A stretch of DNA of 30,687 nt from DAIUFH01 sp036844705 (GCA_036844705.1 DAIUFH010000021.1:1-30687), one strand, 5' to 3'; positions 7,768 to 16,480 are shown, counted from the stretch's first letter. The notes: generated by a model from the letters alone, not told the origin. Numbers and translations are program-made.

Positions 7768-8706
7768 ATGGGAAATGCTATAGAAATAAAACATCTTACA
7801 AGGAAGTTTGGAAAGTTTACTGCAGTTAATGACGTAAGCTTCAATGTAAAAAAAGGAGAAGTATTTGGTTTTCTTGGTCCAAACGGCTCTGGAAAAACTA
7901 CTGTAATTAGAATGCTAATGGGACTTATAAGCCCTACTTCAGGAAAGGGTAAAGTATTAGGATATGATATAGCTAAGGACAATGATAAGATTAAAGAAGA
8001 AATAGGTTATATGTCACAGAAATTTAGTCTCTATGAGGATTTAACAGTAGAGGAGAATTTAGATTTTTATGGTGGGATATATGGTCTTTCCAAGGACAAA
8101 TTAGCAATTAAGAAAAAAGAAATACTGAAGATGGCAGACCTAGAAGGAAGAGAGAAAATGATAACTTCTAATCTCTCTGGAGGCTGGAAACAAAGACTCG
8201 CTCTTGGATGTGCTATTATCCATGAACCCAAGATCTTGTTTTTAGATGAACCGACTGGTGGAGTTGACCCTATAGCTCGAAGGAATTTCTGGGATCTAAT
8301 ATATAAATTATCCGAGGAAGGCGTTACTATACTTGTAACAACTCACTATATGGATGAGGCTGAGCATTGTAATACTATAGGGTTCATTTATTATGGTAAT
8401 TTACTTACTCTTGATACCCCTAACAATATGAGGGAAAAAGCAATAGATGGAGATATAATAGAAATCAAAGTAAACGATACTTTGAAAACTATTGAAATCT
8501 TGAAAACCAAGGATAAAGTAAGGGAAGCCTCCGTATATGGTGCTGGTGTCCATGCTTTAGTTGAAACTGATCTACCTTTAACTGAGTTAGAGCATTACCT
8601 AATAAAACATGAAATAGGATTAAGCAGTATAAAAAAAGTCAAGCCTTCACTTGAAGATGTATTTATTTTTCTTGTAAATGAGGAAAACAAAAATGTTGCA
8701 CCATAA
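7768..8706 (+). CDS. ABC-2 exporter ATPase, second (catalytically complete) NBD
   Basis: A 312-residue ATP-binding subunit with all expected motifs: Walker A GPNGSGKTT (37-45), Q-loop MSQKFSLY (82-89), signature LSGGWKQRL (136-144), Walker B FLDEPTGGVDP (158-168) and H-loop histidine 193 in TTHYMDEAE. The C-terminal tail (about 215-312) ends in SLEDVFIFL, a feature of DrrA/YbhF-type exporters. It is closely related to the preceding gene in length and motif spacing, which suggests tandem duplication or fission of a YbhF-like fused ATPase. Only a weak AAGG precedes the ATG, so translational coupling to the upstream gene is likely. Confidence 0.9.
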   Translation: MGNAIEIKHLTRKFGKFTAVNDVSFNVKKGEVFGFLGPNGSGKTTVIRMLMGLISPTSGKGKVLGYDIAKDNDKIKEEIGYMSQKFSLYEDLTVEENLDFYGGIYGLSKDKLAIKKKEILKMADLEGREKMITSNLSGGWKQRLALGCAIIHEPKILFLDEPTGGVDPIARRNFWDLIYKLSEEGVTILVTTHYMDEAEHCNTIGFIYYGNLLTLDTPNNMREKAIDGDIIEIKVNDTLKTIEILKTKDKVREASVYGAGVHALVETDLPLTELEHYLIKHEIGLSSIKKVKPSLEDVFIFLVNEENKNVAP

Positions 8707-8730
8707 TATAAGCATGTCTGGAGTGATAAA

Positions 8731-9858
8731 ATGAAACTTAACATAAAAAGAGTAATTGCAATTATACGAAAAGAATTTTATCAGATTAAAAGGGATAAAA
8801 GAACCATCGCTATAATACTATTAATGCCCATAATGGAGCTATTGTTATTTGGTTATGCCGCCTCCACTAGTGTAGATCATATTTCCACAGTGGTTTTTAA
8901 CAACGACATAGGAATAGATAGTCATGAGCTCCTAGATAGCTTTACAAACTCCCAGTATTTCGATATAAACTACATCGCATATAGTATGAGTGATGTTCAG
9001 GAATATATAGATGATGGATATGCCAAAGCAGGTATAATAATTCCACCAGAATATTCTGCAAACATTAAGAGTGGAAAAACTACACAGATACAATTACTAG
9101 TAGATGGTTCTGATCCTACAACTGCCCAAACGATATTACAAAGTGCAGGGGCAATAACACAATCTATGGCTGTAGAAATTACAGGTAGCAGGGTAGCCAT
9201 CAATTCAATCTCACAGCCATTGGATTTAAGAAGTAGGGTTTGGTATAACCCTGATATGAGCAGTATCAAGTTTAATGTCCCTGGGCTTATTGGAGTAATA
9301 CTTCAAACTGTTACGTTGATGCTTACATCCTTTTCCATAGTAAGAGAAAGAGAAAAGGGTACGCTGGAGCAGCTTATTGTAACACCTATTTCAAAAATGG
9401 AATTGATGATTGGTAAAATTATTCCATACGTAATTATTGGGTTTATAGATATAGTGTTGGCCTTGGCTCTTAGTGTATTCTGGTTTAGAGTATCCGTTGC
9501 TGGTAGCATATTGCTGTTACTATTTTTCTCAGTAATATTTTTATTCAGTGCCTTAGGGGTAGGACTACTAATTTCCACAGTATCTAAAAGCCAACTACAG
9601 GCAATGCAATTGTCAATGTTCATGATAATGCCAAATATATTACTATCAGGGTATATGTTCCCAAGAGAAGCCATGCCTAAGATTATTCAGGTAATTAGCA
9701 ATATCTTCCCATTGACATATTTTATAAAGGTCTTAAGAGGAATAATACTTAAGGGTAATGGATTTTCATCCCTTAAAGTGGAATTTTTAATATTAGTTAT
9801 CTTTGGAATGGCTGTCCTTTCAATGGCCACAGTTAAATTTAAAAAGAGAATCGATTAA
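8731..9858 (+). CDS. ABC-2 type permease (YbhR/YbhS-like)
   Basis: A 375-residue membrane protein. It has an N-terminal cytoplasmic segment with RKEFYQIKRDKRT, a first membrane helix (about 25-44), a large external domain (about 45-180), then five helices. The cytoplasmic loop EREKGTLEQLIVTPI (about 207-221) is a hallmark of this family. GGAG lies 8 bases before the ATG. It is the only permease in the operon, whereas the E. coli YbhFSR system has two, so a homodimer is likely here. The operon probably exports a hydrophobic drug, peptide or lipid-like compound. No terminator of ordinary form follows; a palindromic repeat element lies downstream between the convergent genes. Confidence 0.9.
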   Translation: MKLNIKRVIAIIRKEFYQIKRDKRTIAIILLMPIMELLLFGYAASTSVDHISTVVFNNDIGIDSHELLDSFTNSQYFDINYIAYSMSDVQEYIDDGYAKAGIIIPPEYSANIKSGKTTQIQLLVDGSDPTTAQTILQSAGAITQSMAVEITGSRVAINSISQPLDLRSRVWYNPDMSSIKFNVPGLIGVILQTVTLMLTSFSIVREREKGTLEQLIVTPISKMELMIGKIIPYVIIGFIDIVLALALSVFWFRVSVAGSILLLLFFSVIFLFSALGVGLLISTVSKSQLQAMQLSMFMIMPNILLSGYMFPREAMPKIIQVISNIFPLTYFIKVLRGIILKGNGFSSLKVEFLILVIFGMAVLSMATVKFKKRID

Positions 9859-9887
9859 AGGGGTAGAACCCCAGTGGATACCAATAC

Positions 9888-9976
9888 TGTCATCCCGAGT
9901 GTAGCCGAATATCTCCTGTTTTCAAAACCTTCAGGAGGAGATTTCTCCATTGCCCTTCACTACAGTCGGAATGACA
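9888..9976. repeat. Imperfect palindromic repeat element (REP/MITE-like)
   Basis: The outer ends TGTCATCCCGA (from 9888) and TCGGAATGACA (to 9976) are nearly perfect inverted repeats. An inner pair of arms, ATCTCCTG and CAGGAGGAGAT, flanks an AT-rich loop. The whole would fold as a long cruciform or RNA hairpin. The ends resemble the dispersed TGTCATTCYGAG-type palindromes found scattered between genes in many bacterial genomes. It lies between convergent genes, where it may also act as a boundary or RNA-stabilising element. Confidence 0.6.
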
Positions 9977-9987
9977 AAAAATTTGCT

Positions 9988-11694
9988 CTAAATTTGAATC
10001 TTTTCCAAAAGATCCTCCACTTCACTAGCAGTAGGCAGATTGATTACCTTGTTGACTACTTCCTCCATTTCTTTCTTGGACAGATTGTTTATAATCCATC
10101 TTGCTCTTAATATGGATATTGGACTCATGCTGAATTCATCTAGACCCATTCCTAATAATACTGGTATTAGCTTAGGGTCTCCTGCTACCTCCCCACACAT
10201 CCCAACCCATATTCCTTCCTTATGTCCATTTTCTATTACTGTCTTTATTAGTCTTAGTAGGGCTGGATGAAATTGATTGTACAGATGTGCAATCTTTCTA
10301 TTCCCTCTATCTACTGCTGTTGTATATTGAATTAAATCATTGGTTCCTATGCTAAAAAAGTCAACTTCTTTTGCAAATATATCAGACAGAACGGCTACAG
10401 CTGGTATTTCTACCATTATACCTACCTCTATTTGACTATTATATGGAATATCTTCTTTGTATAATTCTTCCTTTGCTTCTTCTAATATTGCTTTTGCTTC
10501 TCTTAACTCTTCTATGCTTGAGATCATTGGAAACATTATCTTTATATTGCCATAGGCACTTGCTCTTAATAGTGCTCTCAACTGAGTTTTAAATATGTCC
10601 TTTCTGTCAAGGCATAGTCTTATAGCTCTATATCCTAGGAATGGATTCATTTCTTCTGGTAATTCTAAATAAGGTAGTTCTTTGTCTCCTCCTATATCCA
10701 GTGTTCTGATAATTACAGGCTTATTTCCTAGTTTTTCAGCTACTTCCTTATAGGCTTCAAACTGTTCTTCCTCTGTTGGCAACATGTCTCTATCCATATA
10801 TAGAAATTCAGTTCTATATAAACCTACTCCTTCTCCATCATTCCTTAGTATTCCGTCTACATCTTTAGGAGTTCCAATATTTGCAACTAGTTCTACCTCA
10901 AATCCATCCTTGGATACTGTTTTGCATCCCCTTAGAGATTCTAAACTCTTCTTAAAATTATCTATATCTTCCCTTTCTTTCCTAAATTTAGCGATTATTT
11001 CCTCGTCTGGATTAATAACTATTATACCTTCTTCTCCGTTGAAGGCTATAATATCTCCAGTCTTTACACTTTTCATTATTCCTTGTGCTGCGACAACAGC
11101 TGGTATTTCAAGTGTTCTTGCCATAATAACTGAGTGTGAGGTTCTTCCTCCAATCTCTGTAATGAATCCTAGAACCATTTCCTTATTCATCTGAGCTGTA
11201 TCTGATGGAGTTAGATCTTCAGACACTATGATTACATCCTCAGATATATTTGTTAAGTCAACAAGTTCTACTCCTAATAGTATACGGGTTACTCTATTTG
11301 TTACATCCTTTAAATCTGCAGCTCTTTCTTTTAAGTATTGATCTTCCATACTTTCAAATATTTGTACAAACATATCCGTTACTTCTTTTATAATCCATTC
11401 TGCATTTACACTTTCAGCTTTTATCTTTTCTCTGACCTTACCAAATACTTCAGGGTCATCAAGCATCATCATGTGGGCTTCAAATATTTTAGCTTCCTCT
11501 TCTCCAACTGTTTTTAATGTATTTTCGTATAGAATTTTTATCTCGTTCCTTGCTTTTTCTATTGCAGCATTAAATTTCTCTATTTCACCAATCACATTCA
11601 CTATTGTCTTCTTTTGTACTATGACCTCAGGGTCCTTTTTTACAAATGCCATTCCTATAGCTATTCCTGGTGATGCCCCTATGCCTTTTATCAT
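9988..11694 (-). CDS. ptsI: Phosphoenolpyruvate-protein phosphotransferase (PTS enzyme I)
   Basis: A 568-residue enzyme I that autophosphorylates with phosphoenolpyruvate and passes phosphate to HPr. The start at 11694 (MIKGIGASPGIAIG) is chosen over an ATG 33 bases upstream because AGGGGGA precedes it and it matches the family N-terminus. The phosphorylated histidine is 187 in GGRTSHSVIMAR. The HPr-binding helical domain (about 20-140), the swivelling phosphohistidine domain and the C-terminal PEP-binding barrel (LYRTEFLYMDR, RTLDIGGDK, GTNDLIQYTTAVDRGN, GMCGEVAGDP) are complete. No ptsH lies beside it, which is unusual because ptsHI is the common arrangement. It follows the sugar locus on the same strand, which includes a PTS IIABC, and may supply or sense phosphate flow for it. 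Confidence 0.95.
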   Translation of the reverse strand: MIKGIGASPGIAIGMAFVKKDPEVIVQKKTIVNVIGEIEKFNAAIEKARNEIKILYENTLKTVGEEEAKIFEAHMMMLDDPEVFGKVREKIKAESVNAEWIIKEVTDMFVQIFESMEDQYLKERAADLKDVTNRVTRILLGVELVDLTNISEDVIIVSEDLTPSDTAQMNKEMVLGFITEIGGRTSHSVIMARTLEIPAVVAAQGIMKSVKTGDIIAFNGEEGIIVINPDEEIIAKFRKEREDIDNFKKSLESLRGCKTVSKDGFEVELVANIGTPKDVDGILRNDGEGVGLYRTEFLYMDRDMLPTEEEQFEAYKEVAEKLGNKPVIIRTLDIGGDKELPYLELPEEMNPFLGYRAIRLCLDRKDIFKTQLRALLRASAYGNIKIMFPMISSIEELREAKAILEEAKEELYKEDIPYNSQIEVGIMVEIPAVAVLSDIFAKEVDFFSIGTNDLIQYTTAVDRGNRKIAHLYNQFHPALLRLIKTVIENGHKEGIWVGMCGEVAGDPKLIPVLLGMGLDEFSMSPISILRARWIINNLSKKEMEEVVNKVINLPTASEVEDLLEKIQI

Positions 11695-11818
11695 TTTCTT
11701 CCCCCTACTCTTCAAAATTGCATTCAACTAAAAAACATTATTAGAAATAAATAACAAGTATTAATTCTATATTTAACTAAATAAATCCTCTATATTTTAT
11801 ATTTAACCTAAAATGCAT

Positions 11819-11880
11819 AATACTCTTCTTCAAAATTATTGGTTATTCATCATACCAAGTGATTATCAAAGAAGAGTATT
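11819..11880 (-). repeat. 12-bp perfect inverted repeat with nested hairpin between the BtpA-family gene and ptsI
   Basis: The arms AATACTCTTCTT (11819-11830) and AAGAAGAGTATT (11869-11880) are exact complements. The 38-base loop contains a second small stem, TTGGT/ACCAA. There is no T-tract on either side, so it is not a standard terminator. It lies downstream of the sugar locus and in the leader region of ptsI. It may be an attenuator, an RNA-processing site or a small mobile repeat. Confidence 0.5.
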
Positions 11881-11939
11881 AAAATGACTTAAACCTTTCA
11901 ATAGAAGTGTTGATTATAAGCTCCTAAAATAACTACAGT

Positions 11940-12767
11940 TTAACACCCTGTTAAAGTTAAAGAATTTCTAAATGACTTAACTACATCCATAAATTCTTTT
12001 ACTCTTTTCTCATCTACCTCATTCTCAAACTTTCCGTCTTTTTTGAAGGTAGTTCCTACTACTGCACCATCAGCTATGGAAAGTTGTTTTTCTATATTAT
12101 TTATTCTACAGCCAGTATTTGCGAATACTGGTGTATTTACTGCTACATTCTTTACCTGTTTTAATATTTCAGAATCAGTTTCCGAACCGGCAGTTAAGCC
12201 TGATACACATAAGGCATCTGGGCGGCAATTGAATACCGTAGTTTTTGCTATTTGCTGGATATCCCTTTCGGACAGATATTTTGCTGCCTCTGGAACAATA
12301 TTAAATAATAGCTTAACATCTTCTGCACCAACACTTTGTTTATGGCGTGCTACCTCTCCAAAATTAGTATTCCATAAACCAAAATCACTTGCATAAACTC
12401 CACTGAATATTTCTCTAACAAATTTTGCTCCAGTAGCGACTGCAAGATCTATGGAGGCTTTTGGATCCCATAGAACATTTACTCCAAATGGAACAGCTAT
12501 CTCTTCAGACAATTGACCTATGATTCTTCCCATGCTTACAACAGTTTCCATTTTCACCTCGGTTAGATAAGGTAAACTAAATTCATTTGAAAACAGTATA
12601 GCATCAACTCCACCTTTTTGAAGAGCTAAAAGGTCATGTCTTGCACTATCAAGAACCTTTTTCATTCCTCTGCTTCTATCATAATATGGATCCCCTGGCA
12701 TAGCCTGAAAATGGCACATAGCTATGATTGGCTTTTTAGTTTTAAAAACATCTGTAATCCAACCCAT
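11940..12767 (-). CDS. BtpA/SgcQ-family TIM-barrel protein
   Basis: A 275-residue protein of the BtpA family, starting MGWITDVFKTKKPIIAMCHFQAMPGDP. Family blocks visible are MCHFQAMPGDPYYD, a GVDAILFSNEF strand, a VPFGVNVLWDPKASIDLAVATGAKFVRE segment, DALCVSGLTAG, and a C-terminal phosphate-binding-like region (VFANTGCR, ADGAVVGTTFKKDG). The start at 12767 is preferred over a TTG 33 bases upstream because AAGGAG precedes it by 11 bases and the family starts here. The E. coli relative SgcQ belongs to the sgc sugar cluster, and the gene here also follows an M42 protein and a sugar kinase. The barrel suggests an enzyme acting on a phosphorylated sugar or nucleoside. The name from cyanobacterial photosystem I biogenesis does not apply. 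The reaction is unknown. Confidence 0.88.
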   Translation of the reverse strand: MGWITDVFKTKKPIIAMCHFQAMPGDPYYDRSRGMKKVLDSARHDLLALQKGGVDAILFSNEFSLPYLTEVKMETVVSMGRIIGQLSEEIAVPFGVNVLWDPKASIDLAVATGAKFVREIFSGVYASDFGLWNTNFGEVARHKQSVGAEDVKLLFNIVPEAAKYLSERDIQQIAKTTVFNCRPDALCVSGLTAGSETDSEILKQVKNVAVNTPVFANTGCRINNIEKQLSIADGAVVGTTFKKDGKFENEVDEKRVKEFMDVVKSFRNSLTLTGC

Positions 12768-12804
12768 AATCCATAACACTCCTTTCAAATTTTTTATCAA
12801 TACT

Positions 12805-14322
12805 TTATAGATTATGCATTATATCCTTGTTTCTTAAATAAAGTTCAGAGTAGAACCTCTTGTTCCGATTGTAAATGTCCTTGTATTCAGAATTTGGTTT
12901 GGTCACGTAATTAACTTTTATCCAGTCTTTAACTTCTTTAGGACTATTCAACAGTCCAACACCTAGTCCAGCAAGAATTGCATCACCGAAGGAAGCTCCT
13001 ACTGTGATTTCAGGTACTATCTGTGTGATTTCACATACATCACTGACAGTCTGAATATATATTTTAGATTTTGTTCCGCCTCCTACTGCCATTACATTGT
13101 TGATATTAGAGCCGGATTTTCTCAATATATCGAAATTCTGATTTATTCCATATCCTATACCTTCAAATGCTGCCTTAACAATATGACCCCTTGTATGACT
13201 TGTATTAAGTCCAAATATTACCCCCTTAGCCTGTGGGTCTTTTATAGGCATTCTCTCCCCTGCAAAATATGGTAAAACGATAATACCGTCTGCTCCAGCA
13301 TGTATATTCTCAGCTTCCTTAAACAACTCTGTATAAGCGTTTACTTCTCCTCTATTCTCCATTTCCATTAGCTCTTTAGCAAAATTGTCTCTAATCCATC
13401 TTGTTAATGAACCCGTAGTAGCCATACCTGATGTTATTGTATATACATCGTCCAGTACATAGTGACCTGACCACAATCCAGTATCCTTCTTAAGGGAGTC
13501 GGTAAGATGTGCGATAAACGAAGTTGATCCATACATCAACATCGTATCTCCAGACTCTACTACTCCAACGCTGACTGCCTCTGCTCCGCCATCTGTTGTA
13601 CCTGTAATAACAGGCGTTCCCTCGGCTAATCCAGTTTCATCACTCGCCTTTTTAGTAACAGTACCTATTATATCCGTAGTCTTAACTATTTCCGGAAGCA
13701 TTTCCTTTGGGCATACATATTCGCAAAGTTCATCACTCCATGTCATATCTCTTACATCAATCATAGGCTGTGCTTTCATAGCTGAATATCTATCAACACA
13801 ATATTTTCCGGTCAATTTTGCTGTCAAAAATCCTGATGCTATAGTAAAATGCTTAGTCCTTTTAAAGACTTCCGGTTCATTATCTCTAATCCACCTAATC
13901 TTTGGACCGAATGATTCTACATTACAGGTAGCTCCGCTTATTTCAATAATTTTTTCCTCGCCAATAGTTAAATTCAATTCATCAGCTTCTTTTTGACATC
14001 TAGTATCTATTCCATAAAGAATTGCATTGCGCAAAGGATTACAATATTCATCAACAGCAGTAATAGCGGCCATGATAGTACTAATGCCTATCCCTGCTAT
14101 CTCATCAGCAGATATTCCACTTTTACCAAGCAATTCCTTCACTATTTTCTTGAAATCAAACCACCAATCATCAATTGGGTCATGTTCTGCATATCCCGGC
14201 TTTGGCACTCTCAAATTATGCTTGGATATAGCTATGGAAAGAATTTTTCCATTGTTATCACATATGACTCCCTTCGATTCATAAGTTCCACAATCAAATC
14301 CTAAAAGGTATCTTTTTTTCAT
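12805..14322 (-). CDS. FGGY-family carbohydrate kinase (xylulokinase-like)
   Basis: A 505-residue sugar kinase. The start at 14322 (MKKRYLLGFDCGTYESKG) is the second of two adjacent ATGs and has GGAGGG at normal distance; a TTG further upstream is unlikely. Visible features are phosphate-1 motif DCGT (10-13), sugar-site ILYGIDTRC, a GTTDGGAEAVSVG block carrying the likely catalytic aspartate, the glycine-rich YGSTSF and AVGGGTKS (adenosine motif), and FGDAILAGLG near the C-terminus. It lies 32 bases after the M42 gene and 37 bases before the BtpA-family gene. It probably phosphorylates the sugar or polyol delivered by the adjacent ABC importer, so that downstream enzymes act on a sugar phosphate. 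The substrate cannot be deduced. Confidence 0.92.
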   Translation of the reverse strand: MKKRYLLGFDCGTYESKGVICDNNGKILSIAISKHNLRVPKPGYAEHDPIDDWWFDFKKIVKELLGKSGISADEIAGIGISTIMAAITAVDEYCNPLRNAILYGIDTRCQKEADELNLTIGEEKIIEISGATCNVESFGPKIRWIRDNEPEVFKRTKHFTIASGFLTAKLTGKYCVDRYSAMKAQPMIDVRDMTWSDELCEYVCPKEMLPEIVKTTDIIGTVTKKASDETGLAEGTPVITGTTDGGAEAVSVGVVESGDTMLMYGSTSFIAHLTDSLKKDTGLWSGHYVLDDVYTITSGMATTGSLTRWIRDNFAKELMEMENRGEVNAYTELFKEAENIHAGADGIIVLPYFAGERMPIKDPQAKGVIFGLNTSHTRGHIVKAAFEGIGYGINQNFDILRKSGSNINNVMAVGGGTKSKIYIQTVSDVCEITQIVPEITVGASFGDAILAGLGVGLLNSPKEVKDWIKVNYVTKPNSEYKDIYNRNKRFYSELYLRNKDIMHNL

Positions 14323-14354
14323 CATCTTCCCTCCAGATTTATACGACAAAGTCT

Positions 14355-15446
14355 CTATCTTGTAAAATCTGTATCTTTGTTTATATTCTTTAGGACATCA
14401 TAAATCCATAACGTTAGACTATCGATATCCCTCATATCTGCAAGTTCATATGGGCTATGTGAATATCTTCCCGGGAACCCAACGTCTATTGACTTGACTC
14501 CAGTTCCTTCAAGTTGGACATATGATAGATCAGTCAGACCACCAATTTTAGCTGAACGCTGGAAGTATATACCTGTTCTCTCAGAAGCTTCTTCAAATAG
14601 TCTCACCATTGCAGGGTGAGCAATAGTTCCATTTAGAGTTCCTCTTCCATGAAAATTATATAGAGACATAGTAGGACCATGACCACATCTTATATCTCCA
14701 AGACCTTTTAAATCAGGAGTATCAGTACCTCCATCAATATCTATTGCAATAGCAATATCCGGTTTTATTGTTCTGGCAGCCATCATTGCTCCTCTCAAGT
14801 TGTACTCCTCCTGAACTGTTCCCACGAGATAAATAGTACTCTCCTGAGGATTATCTTTTAAAAGATTTGCCAATTCTAAAACAGCTGTACACCCACCACG
14901 ATTGTCAACAGCAGACATTAAGACTCTCGTCCCTAAAAGTTTTTGGAATTTAGGCTTATATACTATTGGTGAACCTATATCGATTCCCAATCCTAGCACT
15001 TCTTCCTTGCTCTTCGCTCCTATATCTACAAATAGATTCATATATTTTTCAACGGTATATTTTTCTTCCGGAGGTGTTACGTGGTGGGCTTTTACTCCGA
15101 TTACACCATCTACCATAGACCCGTCTCTACACTGTACCTGAATTGCAGTTGCAGGAAGAACCTTCTCAGGTATTCCTCCTAATCTTTCTATTCTTAGAAA
15201 TCCATCGTCTTCTATATATCTTACAAGAAATCCAAGGCTATCCATATGTGCAAATATCATAATGATCGGAGCTTTATTGTCCTTGCCCTCTAATTTTGCG
15301 ATCACATTCCCAAAGGTATCAATCTCGGTAGGATAACCCAAAACCTCAAATTCCTTCTGCATATATGCAGTCATTTTCTGTTCATGACCAGCCAATGCAG
15401 GAATCATTGCTACATCGCTAAGATACTTTTCAATTCTGTTAATCAT
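14355..15446 (-). CDS. M42-family metallopeptidase-like protein (SgcX-like)
   Basis: A 363-residue protein with all residues of the two-metal M42 aminopeptidase site: AHMDS (His67, catalytic Asp69), SAVDNRGG (Asp181), VQEEYNLRG (general base Glu213, metal Glu214), IAIDIDGG (Asp236) and GRYSHSPYE (His330). The length and motif spacing are normal, so it should be catalytically active as a large oligomeric shell. M42 proteins in sugar loci, such as E. coli SgcX and others once called endoglucanases, have no agreed substrate. Its place between ABC permeases and an FGGY kinase suggests it acts on a glycosylated amino acid, peptide or amide-linked sugar. AGGGGGA precedes the start by 6 bases. Confidence 0.93.
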   Translation of the reverse strand: MINRIEKYLSDVAMIPALAGHEQKMTAYMQKEFEVLGYPTEIDTFGNVIAKLEGKDNKAPIIMIFAHMDSLGFLVRYIEDDGFLRIERLGGIPEKVLPATAIQVQCRDGSMVDGVIGVKAHHVTPPEEKYTVEKYMNLFVDIGAKSKEEVLGLGIDIGSPIVYKPKFQKLLGTRVLMSAVDNRGGCTAVLELANLLKDNPQESTIYLVGTVQEEYNLRGAMMAARTIKPDIAIAIDIDGGTDTPDLKGLGDIRCGHGPTMSLYNFHGRGTLNGTIAHPAMVRLFEEASERTGIYFQRSAKIGGLTDLSYVQLEGTGVKSIDVGFPGRYSHSPYELADMRDIDSLTLWIYDVLKNINKDTDFTR

Positions 15447-15481
15447 AAAAATCCCCCTTTTAATCTATTTTGCTATGGTAC

Positions 15482-16480
15482 TTAACTTTTTTTAAGTTTT
15501 CTTTGTTCAACAAAATAATTAACCGATAACGCAGCTAAAAGGATTAGTCCCCATGCAAATTCCTTAAAATATCCTCCTAATCTAAGCATGCTAAATCCAC
15601 TTGATAAAAATTGCAAAGTAATCAATGAAAGTGCCAAACAAGACACCTTTGCATATCCTCCTCCAGGGTTTGTAGCACCAAGAACAGCACAAAGTATAGC
15701 CTGAAAAGTGTAGTTTGTTCCAAAGTCAGCTTTTGCTGAATCTGTTCTTGCTAGAACTTCTAATCCTATCAATGCACTTAAAAGGCCACTATATACATAT
15801 GTTTTTAGTAATACATTCTTATTTCTCATTCCGGTAAAAAGACTTGCTTTATAATTAGAACCAATAAATTTTAATTCAAAACCATATCTTGTTTTATTAA
15901 GGATTATGGCTGTTACTATAAGAGCAGCTATTAGAAGTATAAGTGGAATCGGAACACCTATAAGGGTGTTGTTGCCAAAGTATAGAAACTCCTTAGGAAA
16001 CATTGAAATTGCTTCTGCTTTTGTCAGAATAATCCCTATACCCGTATATAGATTGAGGGTACCAAGAGTAACAAGCATAGGTGAAATCCCTAGTTTTGAT
16101 ATGATAGTACCGTTCATGAATCCACAAGTGATACCTACAGCTATTGATACTATAATTGCCATCAATATATATAGAAATAGCATTAGTCCGGAAAGCTCCT
16201 TAACAAATGCATCATGTAAAATAAATGCTGCTAATATACCTGACAGATTGGAAATGCCAACCATAGAAAGGTCACGACCTCCGGTTACCATTACCATCAT
16301 CATTGCTATAGAGAAAAAACCAATCTCTGCAATCTGATATCCCATTGAGGTAAAATTATTAGAGGTCAAGAAAAGTTTTGGCCTCATTAGCACCATAGCT
16401 ACGAATACAAATATAGTTATTCCCATAAGTCTTTTTACATCTTGGTCTAGATTATGAACAAATGTTACAATTTTTTTCAT
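15482..16480 (-). CDS. Ribose-type ABC importer permease (RbsC-like), second copy
   Basis: A 332-residue integral membrane protein of the BPD_transp_2 family with about eight to ten helices. Typical blocks are GGRDLSMVGISNLSG (about 65-81), GFMNGTIISKLGISPMLVTLGTLNLYTG (128-155) and the ATPase-contact region RTDSAKADFGTNYTFQAILCAVLGATNPGGGYAK. GGAGG lies 7 bases before the ATG. It pairs with the permease gene just upstream, 27 bases away. The two differ widely in sequence, so the importer probably has a heterodimeric channel, as in Lsr-type systems, rather than the ribose homodimer. Confidence 0.92.
   Translation of the reverse strand: MKKIVTFVHNLDQDVKRLMGITIFVFVAMVLMRPKLFLTSNNFTSMGYQIAEIGFFSIAMMMVMVTGGRDLSMVGISNLSGILAAFILHDAFVKELSGLMLFLYILMAIIVSIAVGITCGFMNGTIISKLGISPMLVTLGTLNLYTGIGIILTKAEAISMFPKEFLYFGNNTLIGVPIPLILLIAALIVTAIILNKTRYGFELKFIGSNYKASLFTGMRNKNVLLKTYVYSGLLSALIGLEVLARTDSAKADFGTNYTFQAILCAVLGATNPGGGYAKVSCLALSLITLQFLSSGFSMLRLGGYFKEFAWGLILLAALSVNYFVEQRKLKKS

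Noticed and set aside
9860..9872. GGGG-TAGAA-CCCC hairpin just after the exporter operon
   Set aside because: Only four base pairs and no T-tract; too weak to call a terminator.
9874..10110. A plus-strand open frame after the ABC-2 permease
   Set aside because: It runs through the palindromic repeat and the 3' end of ptsI on the other strand, has no ribosome site and no recognisable protein pattern.
10784..11194. Long plus-strand open frame opposite ptsI
   Set aside because: Antisense shadow of a well-defined gene; serine/leucine-rich composition is typical of such shadows and no ribosome site is present.
12768..12800. Longer N-terminus of the BtpA-family protein from an upstream TTG
   Set aside because: The ribosome site lies inside this extension and the family's conserved start matches the later ATG.
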